In this document: positions 8,001 to 16,608 of the stretch, one piece after another
How positions within the stretch are numbered: the first letter of the stretch is position 1
Layout: each line of letters begins with the position of its first letter
Source: a virus
Virus record (IMG/VR): IMGVR_UViG_3300020448_000027
Coordinates: 1 to 29,991 of that record
Direction: 5' to 3' (one strand)
Length of the DNA stretch: 29,991 nt
Made by a program: the position numbers and the translations under genes
Notes under the pieces: generated by a model
What the model saw: the letters and a program-made list of their open reading frames with translations, nothing else
Told to the model about the DNA's origin: nothing
Database searches by the model: none

Positions 8001-9107
8001 AGAGGTTAAAAATGATGTGTCATTTGTGGTGGCTGAAGCTTGCTCACTTTCAGTAATAACAGCAGAAGGATTTAATTTTGCAGACGTTATTTCACCATCT
8101 TTAATCTCATTAACTCTTACAGCGTTTGCTGCTATGTGTTCATTATCTATAGCATCATCTTGAATATTATCTCCATCTATAATGTCGTTAGCTAGGTGTT
8201 CATGATCTATAGAACCAGCTACATAATGCTCTGAATTGATTACATCATTTTGAATATTATCACCATCTATAATGTCATTTGCTAAATGTTCATGATCTAT
8301 ACTGCCAGCTACATAATGTTCAGAATTGATTACATCATCTTGTATGTTATCTCCGTCAATGATGTCGTTAGCTAAATGTACATGATCTATAGACCCATCT
8401 ACATAGTGTTCTGAATTTACAGAGTTATCTGCTAATTTAGCTGACGTAACAGCGTCAGGTCCTAGTTCATTCGTAGTAACTTGTAAAGCACTAATATGTT
8501 GTGTATCAATAGATCTGTCTACATAATGTTCTGAATCTATACTGTCATCTGCAATTTTTGCGTTTGTAACAGCATCACCAGCAATCATTTGATTTGATAC
8601 TGTACCTGTATCTGCTGTAGTTATAAGTGTACCTGTAATATCAGGTACAGTAATTGTTCTATCAGCAGTAGGATCTGTTATTGCTAGTGTTGTTTCATTG
8701 TTATCATCAGTAGCACCTTCAAAAACTAAATTACCTGTAACTGTTTGCGAACCATCTCTTTTTACAAAATCATTAGTAAATTCTTGTTGAGCAAATAATA
8801 TTTGATCGCTATTGTTATCTAGATCTGTTTCTGTTAAAACACTACCATCTGCAAAATCTACTTTCTTTGCACTTATATCTGTATCTCTTGTAATTACAAT
8901 ATTAGCTGTACCACTTGGAGGTGTATTACCAGAAGTAAATTGTACTTGAGAACCAACAATATTATAGTGAGTACCTAATGTTTTAAGAACACCACCTACT
9001 TTTACATCAACTTCTGTGTTAGCTAAAAAAGCAAACGATATAGCAAAGTTATTTTGACTACCTGTACCATTATGATTTTGTGTAGTAGCTGTTGTGTTGG
9101 TAGCCAT
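5052..9107 (-). CDS. Tail fibre protein with T7 gp17-type N-terminal domain, 1351 aa
   Basis: Residues 1-110 match the T7 tail-fibre attachment domain: SFAFLANTEVDVKVGG, HYNIVGSQVQFTSG, then TDLDNNSDQILFAQQEF. This part should dock the fibre to the tail. There follow three 30-residue repeats (about 230-319; SEHYVxGSIDHxHLANDII), a disordered region, and five 12-residue repeats with xDMNT (about 522-581). Next come NVNxV-type repeats interrupted by a cupredoxin-like domain (about 606-712). The distal half has GDDLQIFHDGS and YDNSKKFET motifs typical of marine phage fibres, and a C-terminal end LFLINKRNGKKYKFN. At 1351 residues it is more than twice T7 gp17 (553). It is the main receptor-binding structure. 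Stop overlaps the next ATG (TAATG). Confidence 0.93.
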   Translation of the reverse strand: MATNTTATTQNHNGTGSQNNFAISFAFLANTEVDVKVGGVLKTLGTHYNIVGSQVQFTSGNTPPSGTANIVITRDTDISAKKVDFADGSVLTETDLDNNSDQILFAQQEFTNDFVKRDGSQTVTGNLVFEGATDDNNETTLAITDPTADRTITVPDITGTLITTADTGTVSNQMIAGDAVTNAKIADDSIDSEHYVDRSIDTQHISALQVTTNELGPDAVTSAKLADNSVNSEHYVDGSIDHVHLANDIIDGDNIQDDVINSEHYVAGSIDHEHLANDIIDGDNIQNDVINSEHYVAGSIDHEHLANDIIDGDNIQDDAIDNEHIAANAVRVNEIKDGEITSAKLNPSAVITESEQASATTNDTSFLTSAAADARFFNISTGDTIKDGQTFPDNDTTIATTAAINDRIIDLIDDVGGFTIIASEQAFPNVNPQGVTGQAAVLSIKAATTNLVPSGTTVTVANGNVADNANITITDVPTTIPSGFGFLVESTTTLHTYSFHRLVPKATEVTTVAGKAVEIGRLGTADAVADMAILGTTDVVADMNTLATADIVSDMNTLAVADVISDMNTLAVADVISDMDTVATNVTNVNNVGNNITNVNSVSNSAGANQTFTVTVQNVSGNKYFIDSVQTPVLKLARGKTYTFNLADSSNSGHPLAFRDSSDNSYTTGVTTNGTAGNSGATVVIVVAANAPSSLKYYCTSHGNSMGNTINVIDDNVGIVAGSISNVNTVGNAITNVNNVGGSITNVNTVATNISSVNSFANTYRIGASNPTDSLDVGDLFFNTTSDSLKVYTGSAWVDGVTATGSFAVVTGNTFTGSNIHNDNVKSIFGTSSDGLEIFHNGSDSVINDQGTGSLKLQTGGNTKIEITSTGTSVTGNIVVSGNVDGRDLSTDGTKLDGIETGATADQTASEIVSLLSDQNIATTGTLGSNDITITGTKPKLVLNDSNNENDFHIQNDDGTFAIKDIDSDTGRLTIASNGQTTISGNCDFSAGIDVTGNITVSGTVDGVDIAALNTTVGNISTEVVNDSSPQLGGDLASNGNDILMADNDKIKIGTGEDLDIYHSGVHSYIDNDGIGDLFIRSTQTNGDVNIRVSNGNGGFTVKSTTDEDMINAVANGAVELYYDNSKKFETKSYGAIWTGQLAGLDNSKVTFGNGDDLQIFHDGSSSVLKSSSHPLAYYSNTRHHFLNGDGSENMAVFVANGQCELYHDNAKKFETASTGVQIPSTNDFRIAAGTWAGEYNGGIKIQADPSNSYFQYQGNLYFRDTGGSNRALITNTGNILPGSNNASDLGTSSYRWRNIYTNDLNLSNEGSSNDVDGTWGSYTIQEGEESLFLINKRNGKKYKFNLIEVS
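6972..7292 (-). other. Cupredoxin-like domain within the tail fibre
   Basis: Residues about 606-712 of the tail fibre read as one compact domain: YFIDSVQTPVLKLARGKTY, then SNSGHPLAF, then LKYYCTSHGNSMG. The order and spacing of H654, C699, H702 and M706 fit the His-Cys-His-Met set of a type-1 copper site (C-x2-H-x3-M). Strands before it fit a plastocyanin/azurin-type fold. It sits inside a run of NVNxV repeats, as if inserted. Copper binding is inferred from the residues only; the fold could be kept for structure or adhesion without metal. Confidence 0.6.
7365..7544 (-). repeat. Five 36-bp tandem repeats in the tail fibre gene
   Basis: Residues about 522-581 are five 12-residue units of the form LATADIVSDMNT, with the last two internal copies nearly identical (LAVADVISDM). 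The regular hydrophobic spacing suggests a helical or triple-stranded coiled shaft. Confidence 0.85.
8150..8420 (-). repeat. Three 90-bp tandem repeats in the tail fibre gene
   Basis: Three consecutive 90-base units encode the 30-residue sequence SEHYVAGSIDHEHLANDI plus IDGDNIQDDVIN with few changes. Many third-position differences separate the units, so they are diverged in DNA but conserved in protein. A partly matching unit lies further upstream around residues 190-210. This probably sets the length of a rigid fibre segment. Confidence 0.9.
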
Positions 9108-9109
9108 AA

Positions 9110-12100
9110 TTAATTGCCTAGGTTTTTAATTTTTTCCAAGTTTTTAATTGTTGCTTTAGTAGTTTCATTGTTAATTATTTCTATGTTAGCAGAATATCTT
9201 TTAAATAATTCTCTATTTTCTGGCAAACGTAACCATTCATTTCTTGCTTTTACTTTATAGTCTGCCACTATACCTTTTATCTTTTTTGAAAGTATAGCTC
9301 TTGCATTGTCTTGAACACCAACCATAGTATCTTGATTGGTTGAATCAACTTCTTCACCCATAGCGGTTTTATAAAAAGCTTTATTCTCGGGTTTATTTAA
9401 CTCTTTGTATAATTTTACAATCAACCTTTGACCATCTTCTTTTGTATCAAAAGCCAAATACTTAATATAACTTGCATATTGTTTGCTTGTAAGTTCAATA
9501 CCACTTCCTTGTATTCCTTGTCTTCTCATAAAAAACTTTTTAGGTGATTGCAAAGATATGTTCAAGTCATTAATTACGCTAAGAACATAATTATCTTTTG
9601 TATTAGTAGCAGTAAAAGGATTTAAAATATCAAAGGTATCAGGTCCAAAACCACTAGGATATTCAACAACTGAACCTGTCAACCAGTTTCTATCAGGTTC
9701 TAAGTTTGCATTATAAAAAGGTATTGTTCTTGCTAATTCATTAAGAGTTTGTCTAAGACCTGTATTTACTTCATCTGCTGGATAATATGTAGTATCTAGT
9801 TTTGTTTTGTCTGTAGCTCTTTGAACTGATCTACCTAGTCCAGCAACAGGATTAATAATATTAGCAGCCCTTCTTGCTAGTAAAGTTTGCAAGGCATAAG
9901 GATTATGTATAGCTTCAGCAACTTCTGTAAGACCTCTAATGTAAGTTCTATCTGTTAGATTTCTTGCAATAGAAACAGTAAGTGCAGTAGCAAAATCATT
10001 ACTCTGTTGACTTCCTATTTGTCCTTCTATGTCTATAAAATCTGCAAGAAGCATAAAAGTACCAGACCAAGGATCAAGTCTTTTATAAGAAATATATTTA
10101 TATTTTGGTTTACCACTTTTTGTTAAAACTATTTCTCCATTTGAATCTCTTACAAGAAATCTAAATGAATATGGTTGCCAGCCTTCTTCTTTCTTTTGTT
10201 TTACTAATTGTCTATTTGCTTCTATTGAGTCTCCAAATCCTACAGTATTAGGACCACCACCTGTCATAGCTATTTCTGCAAAAGGATTTTCTATATCCCT
10301 AGCAATCAAACCAACTGAAACAGCAAATCCACCTCCTAAATACATTTCACCTCTAGCTCTTGCAGCGATATTAGGATCTGTACTTCTAAGTGCTTGCCTG
10401 TATTCTTTCATAAATAAATTTACAACAGGTGTATGTCTTATTTGTGTTTTAAAAATATTTACAGGAGTTCTTACAAAAGGAAAAACTATTCTTCCGTAAG
10501 GGTGTTGTGCAAAATTTTGTATTCTTCCAGCAATTCCTGTATTGTCTAATTCTTTTGTAAATGTAGCTTCAGCAGCAAAATCTTTAGCTTTCTTATACAT
10601 ATCTTGAATACTCTTTGGCATTTTTCCAACACTACCAGTATCAACAATTTTAAATACTTTCTTTGTTTGCTTTTGAATGTATTTTTTTAATTGATCTCCT
10701 TGTAAATTTTTTCTTATTCCTTGCTCCCAAGCTTCTGCTTTTACATAAGCTCTAAAGTTTACTTGTTTTAAAAACTCGTCTTCTGTAATTAGCATACGAG
10801 AACCGAAACCATTTATTCTTCTAAAGTTGTTGTAGATAGAAGGAAGCCAAGCATCAGCTAAAAACACATCAACAAAAGGTTTTACTGTTCCTCTAGTAAC
10901 AATATTCTGATCTGCAAAATTTCTTACATCTTCTGCATTTATATTTCTTGATACTCGTTGTGCATCTGAAACCATTGCACCTCTATCAAGTATATTTTCA
11001 TTTACCTTGAAAGCTTTACGAGCAATATTAAAAGCATCACCTAAAGATTCACCCATATATATAAATTGTTTCCAACCTTTTATAAATTCATCAGAATTAA
11101 ATTCTGGTTTAAATATTAAATTATCTCTTCTAGCTAAAAGTGTATCTGCAAAAGAAATATCCATATCTTTTCTAAAAACAACTTTTGCAGCACCAAGAGA
11201 TTGACTTAGTGGTTTTGATAAAGTATTTAAACTTGTAGATAAAAGGTTAACTATATGAGTAGGTGGACCGCTAAGAATAGAGTTGATAAATATTTCGTTA
11301 GTAAACTCTACACCTTTTAAAAGCAATCCTTTTTTTATCATGTGTTTCATAACTTCTGGATTACCCCCTGCTACGTTCAAGTATTTTGTAAGTCTTGTTA
11401 GAGCTAAAGCAGCTTCTTGATCTCCTTTCTCTACTAAATCAAAAATCTTATTAAAGGTTTCATCTATCTCACTTACTCCTACATTTTCAACAAAATCTCT
11501 ATTTATATTATTTATATTCTCTGTACCTCTTGATCTCCTACCAAAATCTTTAGCTTCTGTTACTGTATCTCTTAAATCACCTGCAATCCTTCTTGCACCT
11601 AAAGTTTGAGAAGTAAGAGAACTAACTCCTTTATTTAAGTAGACAAGACCTTTTAATACTTTTACTTCTTTCAAAAATGCTGGTTTTATTTCTTTTATTA
11701 AATCTGCATTTTTTGTAGCTATAGCATTATGCAAAGCAGCAGATAAATTAAAAACAGCTTCGCCATTTTTATTCATCATTTGATTTACAGATATAGTTGT
11801 AGCAGGTAAGTATTTTGGATTGTTTATTATCTTGCCATTTTTAGTTTTTTTGAAAGGACCAAATTCTTGCAAGAAAAATCTAGCAGCTTCTAAAGCTTCT
11901 CCATTTGTTTGTCTTTGAGAAGCAGCAAACATATCTCCTAAAGATACAGACCTAGCCCATTGCCCTAATTCATCTGTATCTCTAAAGTATTCAGCAATAT
12001 TTAAAAGACTATCTGTAAGTTCATCAATACCACCACCAGTTATGTTTGGGTTAAATGTAGATTCTATTTTGTCACCGACTTCTGGTACTTGTGTTGTATC

Positions 12101-13045
12101 TCCTATACCTTTTCCTTTCTTTACTTCTAAAGGTTTTACTAAATCAATAACTTTTTCATCTAATAACTCGTTACCAGCTTCATCAATACCAAGGTCTTTA
12201 AATTTTAATTTTCTTTTACGTTCTAAGGTTGATATAATTTTTGGAGCTAGAGGAGAATTTCTAAAACCTTTTAAACCCACAGCTAACCCTGTTAAAACTT
12301 CTCCTAAAATTGCACCACCAAAAGCTTTTCTAAGTCTTGCTTCTATAGGAGATATATCATCATCAGCTTTAAATACTGATGCTGGCATTTTCAAAACATC
12401 TATTACAGGTTCTAACGCACCTTCATATTCATCAACCATGTTGTAAAGGTTTTGTTCAAATGGATCTTCTACAACAAAATCTGTAAGAAAACCTGCAACA
12501 AGGTTTCTTGTCCAAGGGTTTTTAATACCTTTAAGACCTTTGGTAAAGATCCCCATAGGTAATAAGAATTGTGTTATGGCTTGTGGTATCTGAAAAAATG
12601 CACCATCATCTTCTCTTTCAAAATAACTGTAATCAATAAGGTCGTTATTGTCGTATGGATTACCTGCTAAATAATCATATATATCATCTGCAAACTCCAC
12701 AGTTTCGTTTATTGCTTTTAAAGGACCAGTAATAGCACCTCTAATTACTTGTGATGCTTTTGTCTTTTTTATTTCTTCATCTCTTTCTGTAAATTTTTCT
12801 TTTCCTTCATTAATAATTCGTGATCTGTTTTCTAATATTTCTTCAAAACTTCTTTGATCTCCTAAAAATTTATTATCAAAAAAATCTACTACACCTGCTT
12901 GGCTTTTGTTTATAACTTTGCTGACAGCAGATAGGGGTTGGTTATCAAACCTTTGAAACAAAGCGTCTGTTTCTGGTGTTTCTATTTTTTTCTTTTCTTC
13001 TTCCTCTTCATTATTTAGAAGATTATTGATGTTTGAGTCTGTCAT
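9110..13045 (-). CDS. Large internal virion protein (T7 gp16 equivalent), 1311 aa
   Basis: The position directly before the tail fibre and the length (1311 versus 1318 in T7 gp16) identify it as the largest internal core/ejection protein, which forms a channel for DNA across the host envelope. The N-terminus is very acidic (NNEEEEEKKK). The body is mostly charged helix, with moderately hydrophobic stretches such as GGFAVSVGLIA near residue 920. I see no SLT transglycosylase motif here, unlike T7 gp16; that activity sits in the upstream gene. A DNA- or membrane-contact role is inferred. The start is 1 base after the upstream stop (TAACATG). Confidence 0.82.
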   Translation of the reverse strand: MTDSNINNLLNNEEEEEKKKIETPETDALFQRFDNQPLSAVSKVINKSQAGVVDFFDNKFLGDQRSFEEILENRSRIINEGKEKFTERDEEIKKTKASQVIRGAITGPLKAINETVEFADDIYDYLAGNPYDNNDLIDYSYFEREDDGAFFQIPQAITQFLLPMGIFTKGLKGIKNPWTRNLVAGFLTDFVVEDPFEQNLYNMVDEYEGALEPVIDVLKMPASVFKADDDISPIEARLRKAFGGAILGEVLTGLAVGLKGFRNSPLAPKIISTLERKRKLKFKDLGIDEAGNELLDEKVIDLVKPLEVKKGKGIGDTTQVPEVGDKIESTFNPNITGGGIDELTDSLLNIAEYFRDTDELGQWARSVSLGDMFAASQRQTNGEALEAARFFLQEFGPFKKTKNGKIINNPKYLPATTISVNQMMNKNGEAVFNLSAALHNAIATKNADLIKEIKPAFLKEVKVLKGLVYLNKGVSSLTSQTLGARRIAGDLRDTVTEAKDFGRRSRGTENINNINRDFVENVGVSEIDETFNKIFDLVEKGDQEAALALTRLTKYLNVAGGNPEVMKHMIKKGLLLKGVEFTNEIFINSILSGPPTHIVNLLSTSLNTLSKPLSQSLGAAKVVFRKDMDISFADTLLARRDNLIFKPEFNSDEFIKGWKQFIYMGESLGDAFNIARKAFKVNENILDRGAMVSDAQRVSRNINAEDVRNFADQNIVTRGTVKPFVDVFLADAWLPSIYNNFRRINGFGSRMLITEDEFLKQVNFRAYVKAEAWEQGIRKNLQGDQLKKYIQKQTKKVFKIVDTGSVGKMPKSIQDMYKKAKDFAAEATFTKELDNTGIAGRIQNFAQHPYGRIVFPFVRTPVNIFKTQIRHTPVVNLFMKEYRQALRSTDPNIAARARGEMYLGGGFAVSVGLIARDIENPFAEIAMTGGGPNTVGFGDSIEANRQLVKQKKEEGWQPYSFRFLVRDSNGEIVLTKSGKPKYKYISYKRLDPWSGTFMLLADFIDIEGQIGSQQSNDFATALTVSIARNLTDRTYIRGLTEVAEAIHNPYALQTLLARRAANIINPVAGLGRSVQRATDKTKLDTTYYPADEVNTGLRQTLNELARTIPFYNANLEPDRNWLTGSVVEYPSGFGPDTFDILNPFTATNTKDNYVLSVINDLNISLQSPKKFFMRRQGIQGSGIELTSKQYASYIKYLAFDTKEDGQRLIVKLYKELNKPENKAFYKTAMGEEVDSTNQDTMVGVQDNARAILSKKIKGIVADYKVKARNEWLRLPENRELFKRYSANIEIINNETTKATIKNLEKIKNLGN

Positions 13046-13046
13046 G

Positions 13047-15629
13047 TTAGTTCTTTAAAAACTTTTTATAGGAGCCATTTTTGTATGCACCCCAAGCATC
13101 TAGTCCTTGCTCATCATATAGTCGCTTGGCTGCAATTACATTAATAATAGGATCATATAACTCTTCTTCAGATTCAATATCAAACACATCTAACAATCTG
13201 TCTTTATCATCTTTCATATTTAGTTGTAATAAACCTATAGAAAATTCTTTTTTCTTCTGTGGATCTAAACCTGATTTTACTGTATCAATCATAGGATTAC
13301 CTGCTGATTCTGCCATTGCTACAGCAGCCATAATTTTAGCAATCTCTGGCTCAAAACCTACAGCTAACAACATATCTTCTATCTTAGGTTGAGGTATTAC
13401 TTTTGTCTTGTCTGTATCTTTTAATATCACATTTAATGCTTTTATTTGATTATTTTTTACTTCTTTCATATTTACCCTTTCGACTATTGGCATAACTAAC
13501 TCTTGCCCTACTCTTATCATGTCTGGGTTAGTAAGATTATTAGCTTCCATAATTGCTTGTACTGATGAACCAAATTGATCTGCTAATTCACTTAAAGTAT
13601 CTCCTTGTTCTACTTCAACTGTAGTAGGTGAATCATCATCAGTAAAAGCACTAGCTTCTAAATTATCAGTATCTACCAATAGTTTCATTGGTTGATAAAC
13701 TCTTGGACCTTCACCGCCAAATCCATACTCACCTGTTTGTAAAAATCTAATTATTCGATCTGCTTCTGACTTTCCAACAATATTTGTAAAGTTCATTTTT
13801 GCTTTTTCTGCTACTACTTCTTCTAGCAACTTATCTCTATTTTCTTTTGTAATACCTCCCATTCTTGTTAGTTCTGCAATAACTCTTGATTCAACTGAAG
13901 GTAAAGCTGTGTTACCAAAGAAATCACCAGTTTCGTTATTGTTATTAGTTCCACCATCTGTAGCTACTCCTTCAAGTCCGCTTTGATTTTCATTTATAAA
14001 TTTTGTATTATTGTCAGTTTGTTCACTTGAAGGGTCTAGTTGTTTTTTTAATTTAGCTAGTAATTTAGCATCATATATACCTGCAAGTCTTTCATATTCT
14101 GCATTAATCTGTGCTGTACCTGCATTTTGATTAGATAATCTCCATTCTCTAAACTCTTGTTTAAATTCTTCAAGGTTTACTTTTACAAGATTTAATTGTT
14201 CATCTTTACCTATTGCAGAAAATATCTTTAATTCGGTATCTGATGTAAGTAAATTTTTAGATCTTCCTTCGTAAGTTACGAAGTAACTATTTAGAGGTGT
14301 TAAGACTCCTTTATCAACTGTACCTGCAAGACTCATTAAGCTATTTAGTCTACTTGTATTAAGATCATTTTTAACTGTACCTTCATCAAGATACCAAGCC
14401 ATAGCTGCTATTCTTGCATCTGATAATGTTTCATAGTTCCCTTCATTTATATTAAAAATTATTTGAGCATATTTTTCATTTGTATCACCATCTAAAACTG
14501 CTGCATTTGAAGCAAGTTTTGTTGCAATTAATGGGTTTGCTCTTTGTAATTCTTCTAATAAGTTAACTGCTTCCTCTCCTTTCCCTGTTGCATACAAAGA
14601 TGCAACATTCAACATACCTAATTCTATAGCTTCTTCTTTTTGTCTTTTTGCATCTGCCCTGTCTCTTCTATCTGATTTGTCTGTATAGTCTTCAACATCT
14701 TCTCGTAATTTATTTTCCATCTCAACGTAGTCAGGGTGGTCTAATAAAGTTAACTGTCCATTAGGACCAAAAGGAAATTGATCTGCACTTTTAAAAATTG
14801 ATAAAGCTAAATCTACATCACCAGTATCAAATCCAATTCTTTTTGCTTCAGCACTAAGACTATCTAATATTGTTTTATTGATAGCTGATCTATTTTTTGA
14901 ACTTAATCCTAATTTATTTATATCATTTTCAAATTGATCTATAGAAGCTGTTAATAATAAGAATTGATTTTTGCTTACATCATCTGAGTCTGGACCTGCT
15001 GTTTGAAAATTTATTATATTTTTAGCAAGACTAGAAGCATCAATTTTTAATTTTTCTACTTGAAACTCCTCATGTCTTTTTTCGTGAATGTCAGTTATTT
15101 TAGTTGTGGCATTTATAAGGTATGGAAAAAATTTTTTGTTGAAAGTATCACTATCTACATCACCTAAAGAATTTATAACTTCTGTTCTTGTTTCGTTTAA
15201 CCAATCTGAAAACTCTAATGAATCTAAAGAAAAGTTTGATAAAGGTACTCCATCTACTGTTGCATTTTCGTATTCAGTTTTAAATTTACTTTCTAAACCA
15301 CCACCTAAAATTGTAGCTTTTGTTCTTTTAAAAACCTTGTTATAAAGTCTATTACCGCTAAACAGTTTATTATCTCTTACATATTTAGATGCGTCAGCCC
15401 AATCGTTTGTTGAGCTATCTAAAGCATCATTCATTGCTTCTTCTGATATTTCTGCCCTTCTTTCGTCAATCTTAGTTTCTATAAACTTTTCTAATACTGG
15501 ATTTATAACCTTTAAAGTTTCGGCAAGTGCCATCATATTTGTTTTAGGCAAAACTTTAACAGGTTCTACAAACGTATCAACTGGTTGTGCAAACGATTGG
15601 TAAGCAGTACTTTGAAAACTTGATGACAT
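13047..15629 (-). CDS. Internal virion protein with LysM and lytic transglycosylase domains (T7 gp15 position), 860 aa
   Basis: The first 650 residues or so are helical and charged, like T7 gp15. Residues about 671-713 form a LysM peptidoglycan-binding module (VEQGDTLSELADQFG ... IRVGQELVMP). Residues about 753-860 are a soluble lytic transglycosylase (SLT) domain: catalytic Glu in AMAESAGNP (E774), GLLQ at 799-802, and a C-terminal YDPIINVIAAKRLYDEQG helix. It should cut the glycan strands locally at entry so the ejection tube can cross the cell wall. In T7 the SLT domain is at the N-terminus of gp16. Here it is at the C-terminus of the gp15 equivalent. Confidence 0.9.
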   Translation of the reverse strand: MSSSFQSTAYQSFAQPVDTFVEPVKVLPKTNMMALAETLKVINPVLEKFIETKIDERRAEISEEAMNDALDSSTNDWADASKYVRDNKLFSGNRLYNKVFKRTKATILGGGLESKFKTEYENATVDGVPLSNFSLDSLEFSDWLNETRTEVINSLGDVDSDTFNKKFFPYLINATTKITDIHEKRHEEFQVEKLKIDASSLAKNIINFQTAGPDSDDVSKNQFLLLTASIDQFENDINKLGLSSKNRSAINKTILDSLSAEAKRIGFDTGDVDLALSIFKSADQFPFGPNGQLTLLDHPDYVEMENKLREDVEDYTDKSDRRDRADAKRQKEEAIELGMLNVASLYATGKGEEAVNLLEELQRANPLIATKLASNAAVLDGDTNEKYAQIIFNINEGNYETLSDARIAAMAWYLDEGTVKNDLNTSRLNSLMSLAGTVDKGVLTPLNSYFVTYEGRSKNLLTSDTELKIFSAIGKDEQLNLVKVNLEEFKQEFREWRLSNQNAGTAQINAEYERLAGIYDAKLLAKLKKQLDPSSEQTDNNTKFINENQSGLEGVATDGGTNNNNETGDFFGNTALPSVESRVIAELTRMGGITKENRDKLLEEVVAEKAKMNFTNIVGKSEADRIIRFLQTGEYGFGGEGPRVYQPMKLLVDTDNLEASAFTDDDSPTTVEVEQGDTLSELADQFGSSVQAIMEANNLTNPDMIRVGQELVMPIVERVNMKEVKNNQIKALNVILKDTDKTKVIPQPKIEDMLLAVGFEPEIAKIMAAVAMAESAGNPMIDTVKSGLDPQKKKEFSIGLLQLNMKDDKDRLLDVFDIESEEELYDPIINVIAAKRLYDEQGLDAWGAYKNGSYKKFLKN

Positions 15630-15633
15630 AGTT

Positions 15634-16155
15634 TTATCCTGCGTTTAAGCTAAGTTGAGTTTGCAAGCCACTTGAAGCTGCACCCAATAATACTGATCCT
15701 AAAGAGGGTATTTGATTATATGCTTGTTGTGTTTGGCTTCTGTATTGATTTCTTATATTTTGATACTGTGCTTCTGTCTGCTGTATAGACCTTGTATGCT
15801 GTCTTCTTGCTGATTCTAATGATTGTCTAATAGATTCTCTATAGTTTGCTGCTTGTCTTTCATTGTCTTGTAGTATCAAACCAAAGCTTACACCTGATCT
15901 TTCTGAAGCTAAAAGTGAAGCTCTAGCTCTTAACGCATCAATACTTTTAGCAAATTTATCTTGTGCAGAAGTTTTTTCTTTATCACTCTGTTGCTCCATT
16001 AATGCTGCTTGTTTATTTCTTTTATCAGTTTCAGCATTGGCTACACCTGCCACTTCTACTTGATATGCTTGGTCAGCAGCGTCTTGTGCAGCACCACGCA
16101 TAGCAAGCCCTTGGAATAAACTTATACCAGCACTAGCAGCAACAAGACTACACAT
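15634..16155 (-). CDS. Internal virion protein (T7 gp14-like), 173 aa
   Basis: The product starts MCSLVAASAGISLFQGLAM, a small-residue hydrophobic N-terminus. A long Gln/Arg/Ala-rich helix follows (RASLLASERSGVSFG, RQHTRSIQQTEAQYQNIRNQYRSQ) and then a hydrophobic C-terminal segment (LGSVLLGAASSG). This layout is typical of gp14-family proteins, which are ejected first and insert in the outer membrane. Length is close to T7 gp14 (196). It lies in the correct slot between the gp13 and gp15 equivalents, 4 bases from the downstream gene. Confidence 0.85.
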   Translation of the reverse strand: MCSLVAASAGISLFQGLAMRGAAQDAADQAYQVEVAGVANAETDKRNKQAALMEQQSDKEKTSAQDKFAKSIDALRARASLLASERSGVSFGLILQDNERQAANYRESIRQSLESARRQHTRSIQQTEAQYQNIRNQYRSQTQQAYNQIPSLGSVLLGAASSGLQTQLSLNAG

Positions 16156-16608
16156 TTAGGCAATCCTCAAAAATTCATAAAATGGTTTTTCATGTTGTCC
16201 ATATTTTTCGTGATAATTTATAAAAACAAAACCGAGAGCTTCTAACCACTTTATAGCAGTATGATTCTCTGCATATACAAAATTATATAGGAGTTTATAA
16301 GATTTCAACAAACTGTCTATCCATTCTCTACCTTTTCTTATTAGTTGTATTTTATATTTTTTATTAGAAAACAATTCATCAGTACAGATCATAAATATAC
16401 AACCATCTTTACGCACTCCACATACCCCCATAGGTTGATCCTCGTCACCAGCTATTGTTAATATTGTTTTACCAAACAAATAAGACAAACGTAAGGCATC
16501 TTCTGGATCTTGTCCTGTTTGATATAAACCTTCTAATCTATCCATTTGTCTCATGTTTTGACATACATAATTAAGATCAGATAACTTTGATTTTCTTAAA
16601 TATCCCAT
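16156..16608 (-). CDS. Internal virion protein gp13-like with acetyltransferase-type fold, 150 aa
   Basis: The C-terminal half (YNFVYAENHTAIKWLEALGF then VFINYHEKYG) aligns by eye with T7 gp13 (NYVWVGNTSHIRFLKTIG). It also resembles the end of GNAT N-acetyltransferases, where an Asn and a GF follow an Ala-rich helix. T7 gp13 (138 aa) is needed to build the internal core. Whether any acetyl-CoA binding remains is not clear; I do not see a full R/Q-x-x-G-x-G/A loop (only a weak match, FMICTDELFSNKKYK). The start forms a TAATG overlap with the stop of the tail tubular protein B gene. Confidence 0.85.
   Translation of the reverse strand: MGYLRKSKLSDLNYVCQNMRQMDRLEGLYQTGQDPEDALRLSYLFGKTILTIAGDEDQPMGVCGVRKDGCIFMICTDELFSNKKYKIQLIRKGREWIDSLLKSYKLLYNFVYAENHTAIKWLEALGFVFINYHEKYGQHEKPFYEFLRIA

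Noticed and set aside
12042-12446. Plus-strand 134-codon frame opposite the large internal virion protein
   Set aside because: Antisense to a clear long gene, Ser/Pro/Phe-rich product with no recognisable feature.
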